Positions 45,609-56,899 of a DNA stretch of 64,000 nt are shown in pieces (the stretch's first letter is position 1; every line of letters starts with the position of its first letter). The notes under the pieces were generated by a model, which saw nothing but the letters and a program-made list of their open reading frames with translations, did not search any database and had not been told where the DNA came from. Both the position numbers and the translations under genes were made by a program. Origin of the DNA: Adiantum capillus-veneris (lineage: Eukaryota; Streptophyta; Polypodiopsida; Polypodiales; Pteridaceae); NCBI GenBank assembly GCA_014529385.2, contig CM043959.1, positions 93,816,529-93,880,528 on the forward strand. Direction: 5' to 3'.

Positions 45609-45609
<1 letters not shown>
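43136..45609. other. Interior of 5.2-kb element, 5' side, no recognised domain
   Basis: Minus-strand open frames exist at 43843-44223 (126 codons) and in 45089-45805 (238 codons, including the GA repeat), but neither shows gag or pol motifs. The second lies where gag would be expected, so it could be a degenerate gag; I cannot confirm it. Confidence 0.35.

Positions 45610-45674
<65 letters not shown>
45610..45674. repeat. (AG)n microsatellite in element leader
   Basis: This is a 65-bp AG run between the primer site and the interior of the 5.2-kb element. Confidence 0.95.
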
Positions 45675-45677
<3 letters not shown>

Positions 45678-45714
45678 TTCTTCCATGCCCTCCGCACTCC
45701 TTCTCCTTTCTCTT

Positions 45715-45731
45715 CCCTGTCTTTGATACCA
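45715..45731 (-). promoter_or_regulatory. Primer binding site of the 5.2-kb element
   Basis: The minus strand reads TGGTATCAAAGACAGGG, one base from the LTR. The first 11 bases equal those of the family A site. Confidence 0.7.
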
Positions 45732-45928
45732 ATGAAAGACCAACGGGTAGACTGGCATGTGGTTCTCCTCCCAACGTCCCTACTTATAGCCCTTGGCCCT
45801 TGCAAGTAGGTCCCCTTAACTCATGCCTAGCCCTGGGCTCCTAGCCGTACTGAGCCATTCAGTCCCTGGCCCTTGGCCTGCTGCCCGGTCCTAGCATTAA
45901 TCATTATTGAGCTATTAGAAGCTTGACA

Positions 45929-46105
45929 GGAGCCGGTGCTGTTTTGGTGTTGAAAGACCCTCTCTTCTATTCCTTGCACTTAATGATATTTGAGCCATAG
46001 GTACAAGAGCTTGAGTGATTTTCTAAAGGGGTAAAGAGGAGTAGCAACTATGGCTTGAAGTGCCAAAGTACACCTAAAAAACGTTTACACCTAAAAGTTA
46101 TTAGA
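45929..46105 (+). other. gag leader of a family A relative
   Basis: GAGGAGTAGCAACTATGGC and GCCAAAGTACAC match the leader just before gag in family A (complement near 2505-2545). The primer site and LTR side have been replaced by the 5.2-kb element. Confidence 0.55.
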
Positions 46106-47490
46106 ATGGCTGACAATAGTAAAGAGAGTGAAATTAATGTTGATAGCTTTGACTTTGCTAGTGAGCAGGCTACTAATGATGTCCCTATGCTTGTTAACTA
46201 CCTTGTTTCTAGGCTTCAACAAGCCATGGACAATCCATCCCTCCAAAGTGAAGTACAACGGCAACTTTGTGCACATGGGATTGTCCAAAATCCCCACCAT
46301 GAAGAGAGAGTATCTAAGAAGCCTCCTAGTGAGACTTCAAAAAGAGGCCTCTCTCCAATTTGGGAAGAAGAAGAGGATCCGTACGAAGGGCTCAAAAATC
46401 TACTACTTGATGATGCATCTCCTTCCCAAAGGAGAACTCAAGAGCCCCCACCAAAAGAGCGAGAAAGAAGTGAGTCTCCTGTCACCTCGGTGGAGATGGC
46501 TCCACGAAGACGGCAGGCAAAACGCTCTCCATCACCTTCTAAACAGAGAAGACCATCGCACACTTCTCCACACCATAATTCAAAGAGGAATGATGGAAAA
46601 CAAGAGAAGGAAAATGCGAGAAAGAGTTCACCCTCTTCTCCATCTTCTTCCTCCTCTTCCTCTTATGAAGAAAGCGATGGTGCAAACAAGGAGGAACAAG
46701 GCAAGAAAAAGGCGAGAAAGAGGTCACCCTCTTCTCCATCTTCCTCAAATTCTTCATCTTCTGAAGAAAGCGATGGTGCAACTTTTGAACCACAAAAAAT
46801 AGGAGGCCATAGGAAATCCTATGCCACGTGGAAGAGGTTGTCCAAGCTCAAGAAGTTCAAAGAGGGAGGAAAGAACATCTCTTTTCTTACCTACGATGGC
46901 ACCTTTGGTGGTATGGACAAAGTCTTGGCCTTCATCCAACAATTCAATGTGGCGTTTGGAGATGAGGGCTTCACGGAGTCCTCTAAGCTATGCCATGTAG
47001 CTATGCATTTTCAAAAGTCTGCCAGGCAATGATGGTTTAGCCTACGGGCAAACAGTGAAGCTCCACAAACTTGGAAAGCTTTAAGAGCTTCCATCATGAA
47101 GCAGTTTTTGGCTACCAATCTCAAAGACAAAGTACTCACCAAATGGTGAAGCTTGAAGCTCTCTCCTTACAAACCTATTCACAATTATGTAGACAAGTTT
47201 TGGGACTTACATCTGAAATCCACTGTCTTCAAAAAGATGGATTTTGGAGAGCAAAAACAACAATTTTGTGCGAGCTTAACTGAAGATATGGCAGAGTATG
47301 TCAACTCCCAAAGGCCACGCACCATATCTGCGATCATACACCATACCATGGTGGCTTCACGAATCAATTTCTAAATAGGGACTAAGAGAAATCTTAAGCC
47401 CACGGAGAACAAGGACCGCAACAATGAGCCTAAGGGGAAGGACAATGTCCAAAAGTCTCCTAAAGGCAACAACAACAACAAAGCTAAGGA
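46106..47490 (+). pseudogene. gag of a family A relative with RS-rich region
   Basis: The start is ATG at 46106 (MADNSKESEINVDSFDF), aligned with the family A start. An open 309-codon stretch contains VNYLVSRLQQAMDNPSLQ, an acidic segment, then two similar basic-serine blocks (ARKSSPSSPSSS and ARKRSPSSPSSS) ending EESDGA, then the capsid-like TYDGTFGGMDKVLAFIQQF. A TGA replaces the tryptophan after SARQ at 47030-47032. Coding similarity continues (MAEYVNSQRPRTISAIIHH, then KEKGVYKGKNKLS). It is the longest open gag in the window. Confidence 0.8.
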
Positions 47491-47957
47491 GAAGGGAGTT
47501 TATAAAGGCAAAAATAAACTCTCTCTTGAAGAGCTTAAGAGTCATCGTAAAGATAACCGTTGTTTCAAATGTGGCGAGCAAGGGCATGCTACCGTGCTTG
47601 CCCCTAAAAGAACACCCGCCATGAGCCTCCTAGAGCTACCTTGGTCGAAATCCAAGAAGAGGAAATTCACCACAAAGGATCTCCTCTATGCCATGCTTGG
47701 GGAAAGGTAAGAGAACATGATGCTTTTATTCTCTTTGACCCTGGTTCTACTCACAATTTCATATCCACAGAGTTGGCCACCAAGCTAGGCATCCAAGCCT
47801 ATGAGATGGGAGATGTTCTACCTGCAGATGGTGCTTTTAAGGGGCAAGAAGCTTCACTCGCTCCCTTAAATGGGAAATTGGGGCTCCATGTCCAAAGCTA
47901 TGTGGACAAAGATGACTTTTTTTATCTCTCCTCTCAAGCATGAGGATGTAATCCTAG
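47491..47957 (+). pseudogene. Zinc knuckle and retropepsin of the family A relative
   Basis: CFKCGEQGHA starts a CCHC knuckle that a single-base deletion disrupts before its last cysteine. Then FILFDPGSTHNFIST holds the protease active-site loop, and LGLHVQSYVDK the following strand; an extra T in a run of T shifts the frame. The sequence stops abruptly near 47957, before RT. Confidence 0.75.
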
Positions 47958-48420
47958 AAGAGACCTAAACTAGGGAAAAACACGAGCGTCTTGTGCAATT
48001 GTCCTTTAACTTCCTTTAGGTTCGCCTAGAGTTCAAAACTCTCTTTTAAAAATCGCATAGCTTAAGATTATTGTACTTGCTGAGTACCTTTAGGAATGTA
48101 GATTTAGATTAGGATTTGGAGAATGATTGATAGACGAGACAAGTCTTAAGATCAGGACTCTGAAAAACAAAAAAAAAACACAAGAAAACGAGTGTTTGTG
48201 GACACTTTCCACAACCCCATTGCATGAGAAACTAGCAGTAGGATAAGTAGGATCCGAGGTGGATTTCATACATTGCTCTCTCTGAAAGAATCAAGTGTGA
48301 GTTGTTCTGTAAAGTTGCAGAATTTCAGGTCTACGGCTAGAAATAGCTTGAAAAGACTCGAATTCACTGAATCCGACTAGAGAGTAAGCCTAAGAGTGAT
48401 AAACATGTGTGAAATTCGAG
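47958..48420. other. No recognised feature
   Basis: This is unassigned sequence between the truncated protease and the palindrome repeat array. It may be the LTR or leader of the following element. Confidence 0.35.
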
Positions 48421-48439
48421 GTAGAAATTTCAAGAAGTT

Positions 48440-49440
48440 GACCAAAACTCAGATTATTTACTTTTTCTTGACATTTTAGGCCAAATTAAGTTTTGACTTG
48501 ATTTATAGGCTTAAAAAACATCATAAAAAGACTATCTTTGAGAAAATTTCAAAATAGTGCTCATTTGAAGCCTCAAGTTAATAATCGTGATTATTAACAT
48601 TTTGTTCTAAATTGCCAAGGTTCATACCATTGACTCACTGCATGTGTACAAACAACTTTTGTAAAGACCCAAAAGATTTGGATCACTAAATTGGCAAAAA
48701 ACTGAGTAAAAACTAAAGTTTGTACTGACTTTTTGAATCTTGCTTGTAAATTGGATAAAATTTTATCCAAACTTGTTAAAAATTGATCCATAGGCTTATA
48801 TTGATGTGATAAACATGTGTACATGCTTAGTGGACCAAAAACTTACAAAATTTTGGTAAAAGTAAATAATCGCGATTATTTACATCTGCCCTGTTTTTGA
48901 ACTTTTTTGACCAAGTTGGTATACCACTAGCTTTACCATGTTGTAATAAGCCCACAAACCAAAATTTGGTAAGATTTGAATCGCTGGATTGAAAATTGTG
49001 ATTAAAATTGCAAAGTTAGTCTGCGGACAGATAATTGATGACCAAATTTGACCAAAAATTTGTCCAAACTTGTTGAAACTTGGCTAGTGATCTTAAATTA
49101 AGGTGCTTAACTGATCTGTGTCAAGGTTGGGATAAAAAGTTGCAAAAAATTATCAATCGTAAATAATCACGATTATTTACTTCTGCTTTAAAACTTGGTG
49201 ATTTTGCAAATTTGAGTATACCACAAGGTCAAGCACATCAAGTAGACCCCACAAATCAATTTTGGTGAAATTTGGACCACAAAAGTGAGACTTAAGCCAG
49301 ATTCTCGAAATCAGAGTCTGCGGACACGGAACAATGGGTAATTTTGATCAAATTTTGTCCAAACTGGTTGAAACTTGTCCAAGGGCTCTAACAAGTTGTA
49401 TACTTACCAAACCTATCAAAAAGGTGCAAAAACTTGACAA
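48440..49440. repeat. 285-297-bp tandem repeats centred on a 22-bp palindrome
   Basis: Three diverged units contain GTTAATAATCGTGATTATTAAC (48577-48598), the perfect palindrome GTAAATAATCGCGATTATTTAC (48862-48883) and GTAAATAATCACGATTATTTAC (49159-49180). A weaker half-site lies near 48451. Each is followed by similar text (GACCCAAAAGATTTGGATCAC / CAAAATTTGGTAAGATTTG / CAATTTTGGTGAAATTTGG) and ends with TTTGTCCAAACT(T/G)GTTGAAACTTG in two units. Confidence 0.8.
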
Positions 49441-49826
49441 AAGTATTTTGACTTCCATAGCACGAATTGAAGTGATATACAGAGACCAATCACGAGAGTT
49501 CTCAAGAGCTCTACTATCCTTATAGAAAAATAGTTAATTTGATTAATTTTGTACAGGAATCAGGTTGCAGACGAGGCATCAATGGCTTGATAGAAAGTTG
49601 CAATTGAATCGAGTGGAAATTGACGACAAGTCAATCCAAGGTGAGTACTCTATCCAAGGCTTCATAAGTCTATATGAACCTTAGATCTAGTCGTGTACTA
49701 GGAAATCAAGGCCTATTCGGAGAAACCACCAGTAGAGTATCCACCGAAGAAAGCGTAAATCAAGGCAATTCCTTGCACACAATTCCTGAATAAGTCTCGG
49801 ACACTTTTTCAGATTCAACATCTGAA

Positions 49827-50417
49827 ATGTCCTCTTACTCGACTCACTCGAAAACCGGAACGACAATGCGCTATAAGTATATACTCTCTTTTTACAAGAC
49901 TAACCATCATGTAGCCCAGGTTTACTTGGATCCTAACGAAGAATATGCTATTCGCATTGATGACCATGGTATTGAGTTCGAAGAAGAGGTTAGGGCAAAC
50001 AAACAAGGAAAAATGTACATGGATCGAAACGGAACTCAATATGTACAAGTCAAAAATCTTGATGTGGTAGACAAATGGGGGTTATAAGTAAACACTATAA
50101 TCCTAGATATGTCAGCAAAAGAAGGACCACCAACTTCGAAATTTGAGGGATACGATTAGGTAGACTTGAAGCCTTTGAAATGGCTTAGTACGGATAATCC
50201 TAGGATCAGAGTCTATTGTTGGGAAGATAGAAACATAAAAGATCTTTTGTGGACTTCTCATGCTAGACCAGGAAAATTAATGGCCATGAAGATCATCTAT
50301 ATCTTCAAGTGCAAAGATAAGGGATCTGCGGACTTACCAACTTACCTATTTAGGGATTGTTATAACAACAATTTTGTTATGATGACTCTTGAGGAGGTAG
50401 AACAAACCAAATACTAG
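49827..50417 (+). pseudogene. Coding-like sequence before gag, unrecognised
   Basis: An 86-codon frame at 49827-50087 (including VYLDPNEEYAIRIDDHGIEF) is followed at 50119 by MSAKEGPPTSKFEGYD, a stop, and PLKWLSTDNPRIRVYCW to DCYNNNFVMMTLEEVEQTKY. Composition is protein-like and the order suggests an N-terminal gag region or a separate small product. I know no family for it. Confidence 0.4.
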
Positions 50418-50481
50418 GGGTATTCCATATGGGATTGGATATTGGGTCAAGGACCAGAAACCACTCCAAGAGGCGAACATC

Positions 50482-51525
50482 GTGAGAGATCAGAGTAATG
50501 TGAAGAAACTAGAAACCACCTCATCACGTAGAAAACTGGGTGACACTAAGGCCAGTCCAGCGCTACATGAGTCACTTTTTCTGATAGACTGGTTTGAAGG
50601 ACTCGGAATAGGACCAACTCCCAGAAGACTTGGAGTTGAACCAAATAGACGTGTCAGACCAGCTGATTTTCAAAAATGGATCAGAAGATACAGTGGATCA
50701 GGGGATCCATATGACCACTTGGCAATCTTTAAGCAAGTACTAAGAGCAGAGTGTATATTTGATTTCCATACTCAATTCGAGGGGTTTGGCATGACATTAG
50801 AAGGAAAAGCTCTGACATTAGAAGGAAAGCTCTGACATGGTTCCAAAACATTCCACCAAGGTTGATCATGGACTTGAACACATTAGCTTAAGGATTTGTA
50901 GCTGCTTAAAACGGGGATTAAACATAAAATGGTAGCTCAAATCTACAGCATTAAATAGAAACATGGTGAGTCTATTAGGGATTGTGCAACTCGAATGAAA
51001 CAATACATTGCCAGAGGCCTAGAGATGGAGATACTTGTAGAAGAACGACTTGTATCCTTGTTTCTGGAGGGACTGCTAAACAAAGAACTTCATGCTATAC
51101 TCTATAGTAAAAAGCATACAACCCTAGAAGCATGTGTGTCTGATGCTATTGACCTAGGAGACAATTGTGAGATCTTCAATGAAGAGGATGCCCCTAGGGA
51201 TAACCAAAGCAAGAAGACAGCATCCACAAAACTAGCACAAGTGGGAACGGCTGCTATGACACCACTCTCAGCCATCGAAGATATGCTAAAAAGGATGAAT
51301 GACATGATGAACAATATGCAAAAAGCACCTATGAGAGGACCAGGACAAGGGATATCTCTGCAGGGACAACCAATTAGACCACAAAAATGGTGTGCAATCA
51401 AGGGTAAATGGATCAACCATGAGACCCACGAGTGCTACTTCAGACCAAAGTATGATGGGAATGTTCAGTACGTGCCCATGAGCCCCCCTGGACAACCCAG
51501 CCAGCCATTAGACAAACATGAATAA
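50482..51525 (+). pseudogene. Ty3/gypsy gag (retrotrans_gag type)
   Basis: GDPYDHLAIFKQVLRAE, TQFEGFGMTLEGKAL and WFQNIPPRLIMDLNTLA are the hallmarks of the gypsy gag capsid. They are followed by RDCATRMKQYIARG, ERLVSLFLEGLLNKELHA and KKHTTLEACVSDAIDL. A short duplication (ACATTAGAAGGAAA twice near 50795-50825) shifts the frame, and stops lie at 50890-50940. The zinc-knuckle-like end reads WCAIKGKWINHETHEC with one cysteine lost. It is a different lineage from family A. Confidence 0.8.
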
Positions 51526-51527
51526 AA

Positions 51528-51908
51528 TTGCAGTTGGCTGACGGACACATTGAGAGACCACTAGGGTTACTAGAAAAAGTGATAGTCAACTCTTGTGGAA
51601 TTGAATATCAACACACTTTTGCCATAGTAGACTTTTGGCAAGAACTCAACTATGAAATCATATTGGGAAGACCTTTCATGCGAGAGGAACAACTTATCCA
51701 AGATTGGGGAAACGACTATCTATACTTGAAGCAGATGGGATCTATCACAAGAGTCAATCTTAAAGATCACACCTATAGAGATGTCTTGAAAACACCCATC
51801 CAAGAGTTCAATTCAGTCTCTTCGGCTGAAACTAAACTCCCATCTTGGTTAAACAAAGACACTCCTATTTGGATGTGCGGAGCTTTAGAAAATGGAAGCT
51901 TAAGATGA
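51528..51908 (+). pseudogene. Retropepsin-like C-terminal half
   Basis: LQLADGHIERPLGLLEKVIV, EYQHTFAIVDFWQELNYEII and LGRPFMRE match the flap-to-end part of gypsy proteases (L-G-R-P-F). The DTG active-site part upstream is absent. The frame stays open for 127 codons after the gag stop, which is long for dead sequence. Confidence 0.7.
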
Positions 51909-52468
51909 GAGGAATGTATCTAGAAAGGGACTGTACAGACGAAGCCTACATACCTGAACCCTTTCTAGAGCATTTATTTGAACCATTTAAGAGGACTCAA
52001 ATTTTAGCAACAATGGATGTATGTGTGAATACGTCTATGCCTACTCAATTTGGCAATGAGGATGGCTACGACATAATTCCCATTCAAATGATGTCAGTCC
52101 TTAACATTGAAAACAAAGATGAGGAAACAAAGGACTTGATGAAAGCTCAACAAGTCTTTTCTGACCTCTATTACAATGCAACTGATGAGTTAGATGAACA
52201 CTCATCTACCTCAGAAGATTCGGGGTTAGAAAAAGAGCATACGAGAGCTCAGTTACTCTTAAAGGAAGGGGAGGAAAAGTTTTTTGACTTTCCAAACCAG
52301 AAATCAAGAAGACAAAAATGGTATAGAAGAAAGAGAGACAACAAAATTGTGAAAACACGACCTATGCCATCAGTCTCCAGTAAAACACAATTCTTGATGC
52401 AGATAGATGCTAATGATTGTGTCAAGGACAAAATAACGGGCATATATCCTTCAAACAAAAACTTATAA
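51893..52468 (+). pseudogene. Linker region after protease, unrecognised
   Basis: This open frame is shifted relative to the protease and includes YLERDCTDEAYIPEPFLEHL and EEKFFDFPNQKSRRQKWYRR. It probably encodes the protease-RT linker of the same element; no RT motif follows. It ends with a stop at 52466-52468. Confidence 0.45.
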
Positions 52469-53392
52469 ATGTCTCAACGCGACTGGCGTCAGCACAGTGA
52501 GAACTCACCTCTAACAAGATTTGTCAGCTAAGGACGAATCTCGACCCACAGGCACGTGGAAGCAAGCATAGGGTGTCAACCTACACTCGACCGACTCTCG
52601 ACTAATTCCTATAGAGGTCTCTACCCAATGTCTAAGCTACAGCCTTCAGGAGTGCATAAGAGGAGATTTCTTGCAACGCTTTCAAGAGCCGAATACCCAT
52701 CAGACGTTCTTGAAACACCACAGAACTTGAAGGAGACCCTACTGACACCAATAGGTCACTCTCCCTAAGGTCCGTGCACCAAAATCCCAACCCTAAACAC
52801 CTGGTGCAAAATCACGCAGGATGTCTGATCGAAATTTGCAGGTCGTCAATTCTGAAAACTAAAGTGCCTAATGTGTAGCTCTACTCAATGCAAACGTGTG
52901 GATATGATGAAATGCAAAAACGGATAACGTATGCTCACCGAATCACCAGATGAAGCTCGTAGGTCGAGCTCGCAAAACCGGGCCATACGCCCGCAATGTA
53001 GGTATTGGCGCGTAGCTCTCGTCGGGGGAAACACGCTGCACTTCTTCGCACTCGATTTCGACCACCGGTGCGCACGTAGCGTCAAGATGAAACTCTCACT
53101 CTCTCTCGTACATAGTACCCTCACTCACAGATATAACTTTTTAAAACGACAAAGGTTTTTTTCATTAAGGTCAAAAAGTGGTATAAATACCTTACAATCT
53201 CAAACCCTAATGTTCCAATTTAACCATCTACTCAATCTAAATGTCAAAAATGGGATACAATCTGGAAGCTTCCGTAAGCCCCACTATTTACAAAGGTGAA
53301 ATGTCGATTTTTCTCAATAAATGAATAATTACAAAAAATAATATTCCATCGAGCAGTCATTTTCTATAGGGTGTGTCCAACCGCCGCTAACA

Positions 53393-53397
<5 letters not shown>
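52469..53397 (-). other. Possible LTR and leader, minus strand
   Basis: The sequence is not protein-like. On the minus strand GGTATTTATACC (complement of GGTATAAATACC, 53181-53192) is a TATA box within a palindrome, followed by a GC-richer leader. This resembles an LTR promoter of another element, but no second copy was found. Confidence 0.3.
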
Positions 53398-53435
<38 letters not shown>

Positions 53436-54156
53436 ATGTTGGCTGCCTCATCAATTACCTCAAATTCCTTTGTGGCCCATTGATGATGCAAACATCCATT
53501 GTGGTGGTGGTGTCTGCCACTACAATTAGCTAGGAATGCACACTTGCTATCGAGCCACATGCAGACCCTAGACTAAGCCAATAGCCTAGCATAAGGTGAT
53601 GCATGCTTTTGATGGATATGCATGAGGGTGAAGGATCAATGTGTAGTAGAGACAAAACCTAAAGAGAAGGTCACTTGTAGTGTAGGCCACATGCTACTTG
53701 CTACTTGTTATGGGAGTGTCATGGTGGCAAGAAAGGGTAGGTGCAATGGAGGGCACAAAGGAGAGGTTATGGCTAGAAGCTCCATGTTGGTGCGGGTCAC
53801 TTTTTGGATTTTGTCCTACCTCTCTCCGGAGATACACTCGACAAGAAGGCTCCATGGATTTGCGGATGAATGGCCGGTTGAAGACTCAAAGCTTTGTGGG
53901 AAATCTCTCACAAAATCTCACCATGGGATGAGTAGTCAAATGATTCCTTGTCTTCAAACGTCATTGGAGCCAAGAGCATCTTCCTTTCCCAAGCTTTTCT
54001 TCCCATAAGGATCCACTCTTAAACAATCAAATTGATATTGTACATATTGCTAAAAAAGGAGGCCAATAATGAAGCCGAAGTCACCAAAGGAGGGAAGCGG
54101 GACCTTGTCACCACCTCCCCTCTCATTCTCTCCCTCTTCATAGCGTTGTCTCCCCC

Positions 54157-54188
<32 letters not shown>

Positions 54189-54252
54189 TTCTCTAACGAG
54201 TTCTCTCTCTCTCTCTCTAATAGGTCATTGGATCCTTCTCACTCTCTCTTTT

Positions 54253-54322
<70 letters not shown>

Positions 54323-54378
54323 ACACACGCACTCTTCTCTCTCACTCTCATGCCTTTCCCAAGCTCTCCATGACTGAA

Positions 54379-54420
<42 letters not shown>

Positions 54421-54490
54421 GTTGAAGCTCTCTTTCTCTTTATCTCTTACCCACACACACACTCGCACACACACATACACACACATAAAA

Positions 54491-54540
<50 letters not shown>
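53398..54540. repeat. Cluster of CT, CA and poly-C microsatellites
   Basis: CT runs lie at about 53398-53432, 54166-54188, 54383-54417 and 54492-54540. There is a C run at 54151-54166 and a CA run at 54258-54317 with one G interruption. The 128-codon open frame at 53622-54008 (plus) between them matches nothing I know. Confidence 0.85.
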
Positions 54541-54541
<1 letters not shown>

Positions 54542-55069
54542 CCTAGTTTCTCTCCCCCAATGCATTAGGACCAAAAACGGCTAGAAAATGGTTGTTTGTT
54601 AATCTAAGGAGTAAAGAATAGTCCATTAGTCATTTAACATGTATACAAAAGTATGGCACTCTTGTCTCCTCTATCTTGGGTTTTGATGGTCCTATTTTGG
54701 CGGAGAACGGCTAAATGTCTTGATCATAAGGCCAAAATTGCTATATTTAGGTGCTTTTGGCGAGTAAGCCCATTAAATTTGCGACCCAAAGTACTGAAGT
54801 TTGATCTTCTATTCTATTTTATATTTCACAAAATTGCTATCAAAAGATACGAAATCTCTGTTTGGAGGCTTTAAAAACAAGGCCATTAATGACAAATCAC
54901 CTACTTTTTTCAAGCATATACCTTTTTCACTTTCCCTCCATTTTGTGAGAGGTTTGCTTCTTTTCGTCACTGTGTTTCCTTTTTCCTTCTCTAATCTCTG
55001 AGTTTCCATGGTGTCTTCTACACGTTGCCCTTCACATAACATAACTTCTTGTGACTTTTATAACGTTAT
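54541..55069. other. No recognised gene
   Basis: This is AT-rich sequence leading to the coding-like stretch at 55075. Nothing is supported. Confidence 0.4.
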
Positions 55070-55074
55070 CTAGA

Positions 55075-55311
55075 GGATGGTCTTTGGAAACCCATGTATT
55101 TTCATGTGAATGACTGGGTAACAATGCTTCCTTCATGCAAAGGTGTACACAGAGTGAAGTGAACCAAACAAGATAGAGTAAAAAACCATTGGAAAGGTCA
55201 TGTTCTTGCTTTCAAAGCGACCGAGAATGGTTGGCTAGCTAAGGTTCAACATGTGTACATGGACAAAAAAATGGTATTAGACTTGGACGAACATCCCACA
55301 CTGCATTCTTA
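55075..55311 (+). pseudogene. Exon-like fragment, unrecognised
   Basis: After the acceptor-like TTATCTAG the plus strand reads DGLWKPMYFHVNDWVTMLPS, then a stop, then KNHWKGHVLAFKATENGWLA and DKKMVLDLDEHPTLHSYC, ending at ACT/GTAAGG, a donor-like site. The composition and bordering splice signals suggest an old exon. Family unknown. Confidence 0.3.
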
Positions 55312-55799
55312 CTGTAAGGAATTGAAAATCTTATCTATTTCATACAATGAATTTATCATTCTCCAATTGTTATTTCTCATTTTTTAATTCTATTTTGAGA
55401 TAAAGACAATGTGGCTTAATAGAAGACTTTCTATGATTTAAGTGGATGTGAGCACAAGGATGGAGAATTCAACCTCTTACATCACATGTCTTATTTGAGC
55501 CACTTACAAGGACTTGACAATATGGGGGTTCAATGCTGTAATCACGTCATTTTGCAAATAAACATGTCTTTTCTACCTTGTTGTGATCATTATTTATGTT
55601 GTTTTAAATTTACATGACACCATGATACATAGTCAAGAATCAAATAATTGTATTAAATTTTGAAGTACATAATTATGAACCACCAAAGGTGTATGTTCAT
55701 ATGGACAAAGTGAACAAAAGTGTACATAACGTTTGTGGAGTAATCAATCATGAAAATCCACTTTTCTTTTTTCTTGAGAGGATTCGGAATCCTTAGAGA

Positions 55800-56895
55800 C
55801 CCTTTTTCTTTTGTGTTTAGCTAAGGGGGTAAAGTTGTTTTAGGAGGGGGTGGTGGTGAGTTAGGTTCCTTGGGGGGTGATGACTTGGGCTCCTCAGGGC
55901 TTGGCACGGGGGACTTGATAGTGGGTTCTACGGGGGTTGGTGCTTTGGGATCCCGCGGAATGGTTGGCTTGGGTGACTTGGAAAACTTCTTTGGCAACAT
56001 GAATGGTAGTTTGAAAGGTGACCCAGGTGCCTCCCCCTTTGTTCTTAGCTGAACAACGCTTTTGAACCTTGAATTTCAATGGTGATGAATGGAATGGATG
56101 TCCCTTTGCATCTGCTTTTATTTTTGAAGGGATCTTCCTCTTGGCAGGGTTCTCTCTTTCATGGCTCTTATTTGCATCTGTCTCCCCCTTTGTTCTTATC
56201 TAAACAACGCTTTTGAACCTTGAATTTCAATGGTGAATGGAATGGATGTCCCTTTGCATCTGCTTTTATTTTTGAAGGGCTCTTCTTCTTGGTGGGGATC
56301 TTCCTCTTGGCAGGGTTCTCTTTTTCATGGCTCTTCTTTGCAAGACTCGTATTTGTATGGATCGTGTTTGAAGGGATCTTAACACCATATTAGAGAGTTT
56401 GAGACTTTAGGGCCAATTTGGGAATCATCAATCTCTTGAATATTTGGTCATGTGGATAAATTGCAAACTGGTTTTTAAGACCAAAACCTTCCATAAGGTA
56501 GTACACTTGAAAAGATCTACCAAGCCATGCTCTAAAAAATTTGGCTAAGATTTGGCCATGTGGTCAAATCTTAAGCTCTTGTTGAAAGTGGGAATTGAGA
56601 AATTCCCAAATTCATTAATATGGTGTTTCTTCTTTGCAGAGCTCTTTGCATGTCTCTTCTTCTTGTGATCCCTTTTCTTTGCATCCAAACCCTTAGTGGA
56701 TGTACCTTTCTTTGGTGGAAAATAAAACTCTGGGTCATCTATAATTGGTTCCATAGGAGAGTCTAGATCATTTGGGTTTATTGATCTTTCCAAAACCATT
56801 GAAATAGCGTTCTCTCTCACCCACGTGACCCAAGACTCTGGATATTCACGCAAGTTTGCAGTGATAGCCGTTTTTCGGCTCTCCATAATTGCCAT
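55800..56895 (-). pseudogene. Lysine- and proline-rich broken frame with internal duplication
   Basis: An open frame from ATG 56895 to 56545 encodes MAIMESRKTAITANLREYPE, then LERSINPNDLDSPMEP, then a lysine-rich stretch (KKRDHKKKRHAKSSAKKKHH) resembling a nuclear localisation signal. Further along the minus strand (about 56040-55820) a proline-rich frame (SPVPSPEEPKSSPPKEPN) follows. Between them lies a duplicated 150-bp segment (about 56030-56185 and 56190-56340). The pieces may be one decayed gene. No family is recognised. Confidence 0.3.
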
Positions 56896-56899
56896 AGTA

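Larger units (their letters stand above)
40757..45928 (-). mobile_element. 5.2-kb LTR element with short LTRs, no recognisable pol
   Basis: LTRs of about 175-196 bp (40757-40931 and 45733-45928) share TGAAAGACCAACG, CTTATAGCCCTTGGCCCTTG and GAGCCATTCAGTCCCTGGCC. Next to the right LTR the minus strand reads TGGTATCAAAGACAGGG (primer site). Next to the left LTR is the purine tract AAGGAGGAAGTAA. Both give minus orientation. The flanks (CTACA and GGAGC) do not form a target duplication. The interior holds a truncated family A LTR and no recognisable protein domain, so it was probably mobilised by another element. Confidence 0.65.

Noticed and set aside
45089-45805. 238-codon minus-strand open frame
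   Set aside because: A long part is poly-Ser-Leu from the AG microsatellite, and the rest shows no domain. It lies across the LTR and leader of the 5.2-kb element.
53622-54008. 128-codon open frame as a gene
   Set aside because: Composition is not convincingly protein-like, it lies in a microsatellite cluster, and no family or splice evidence supports it.
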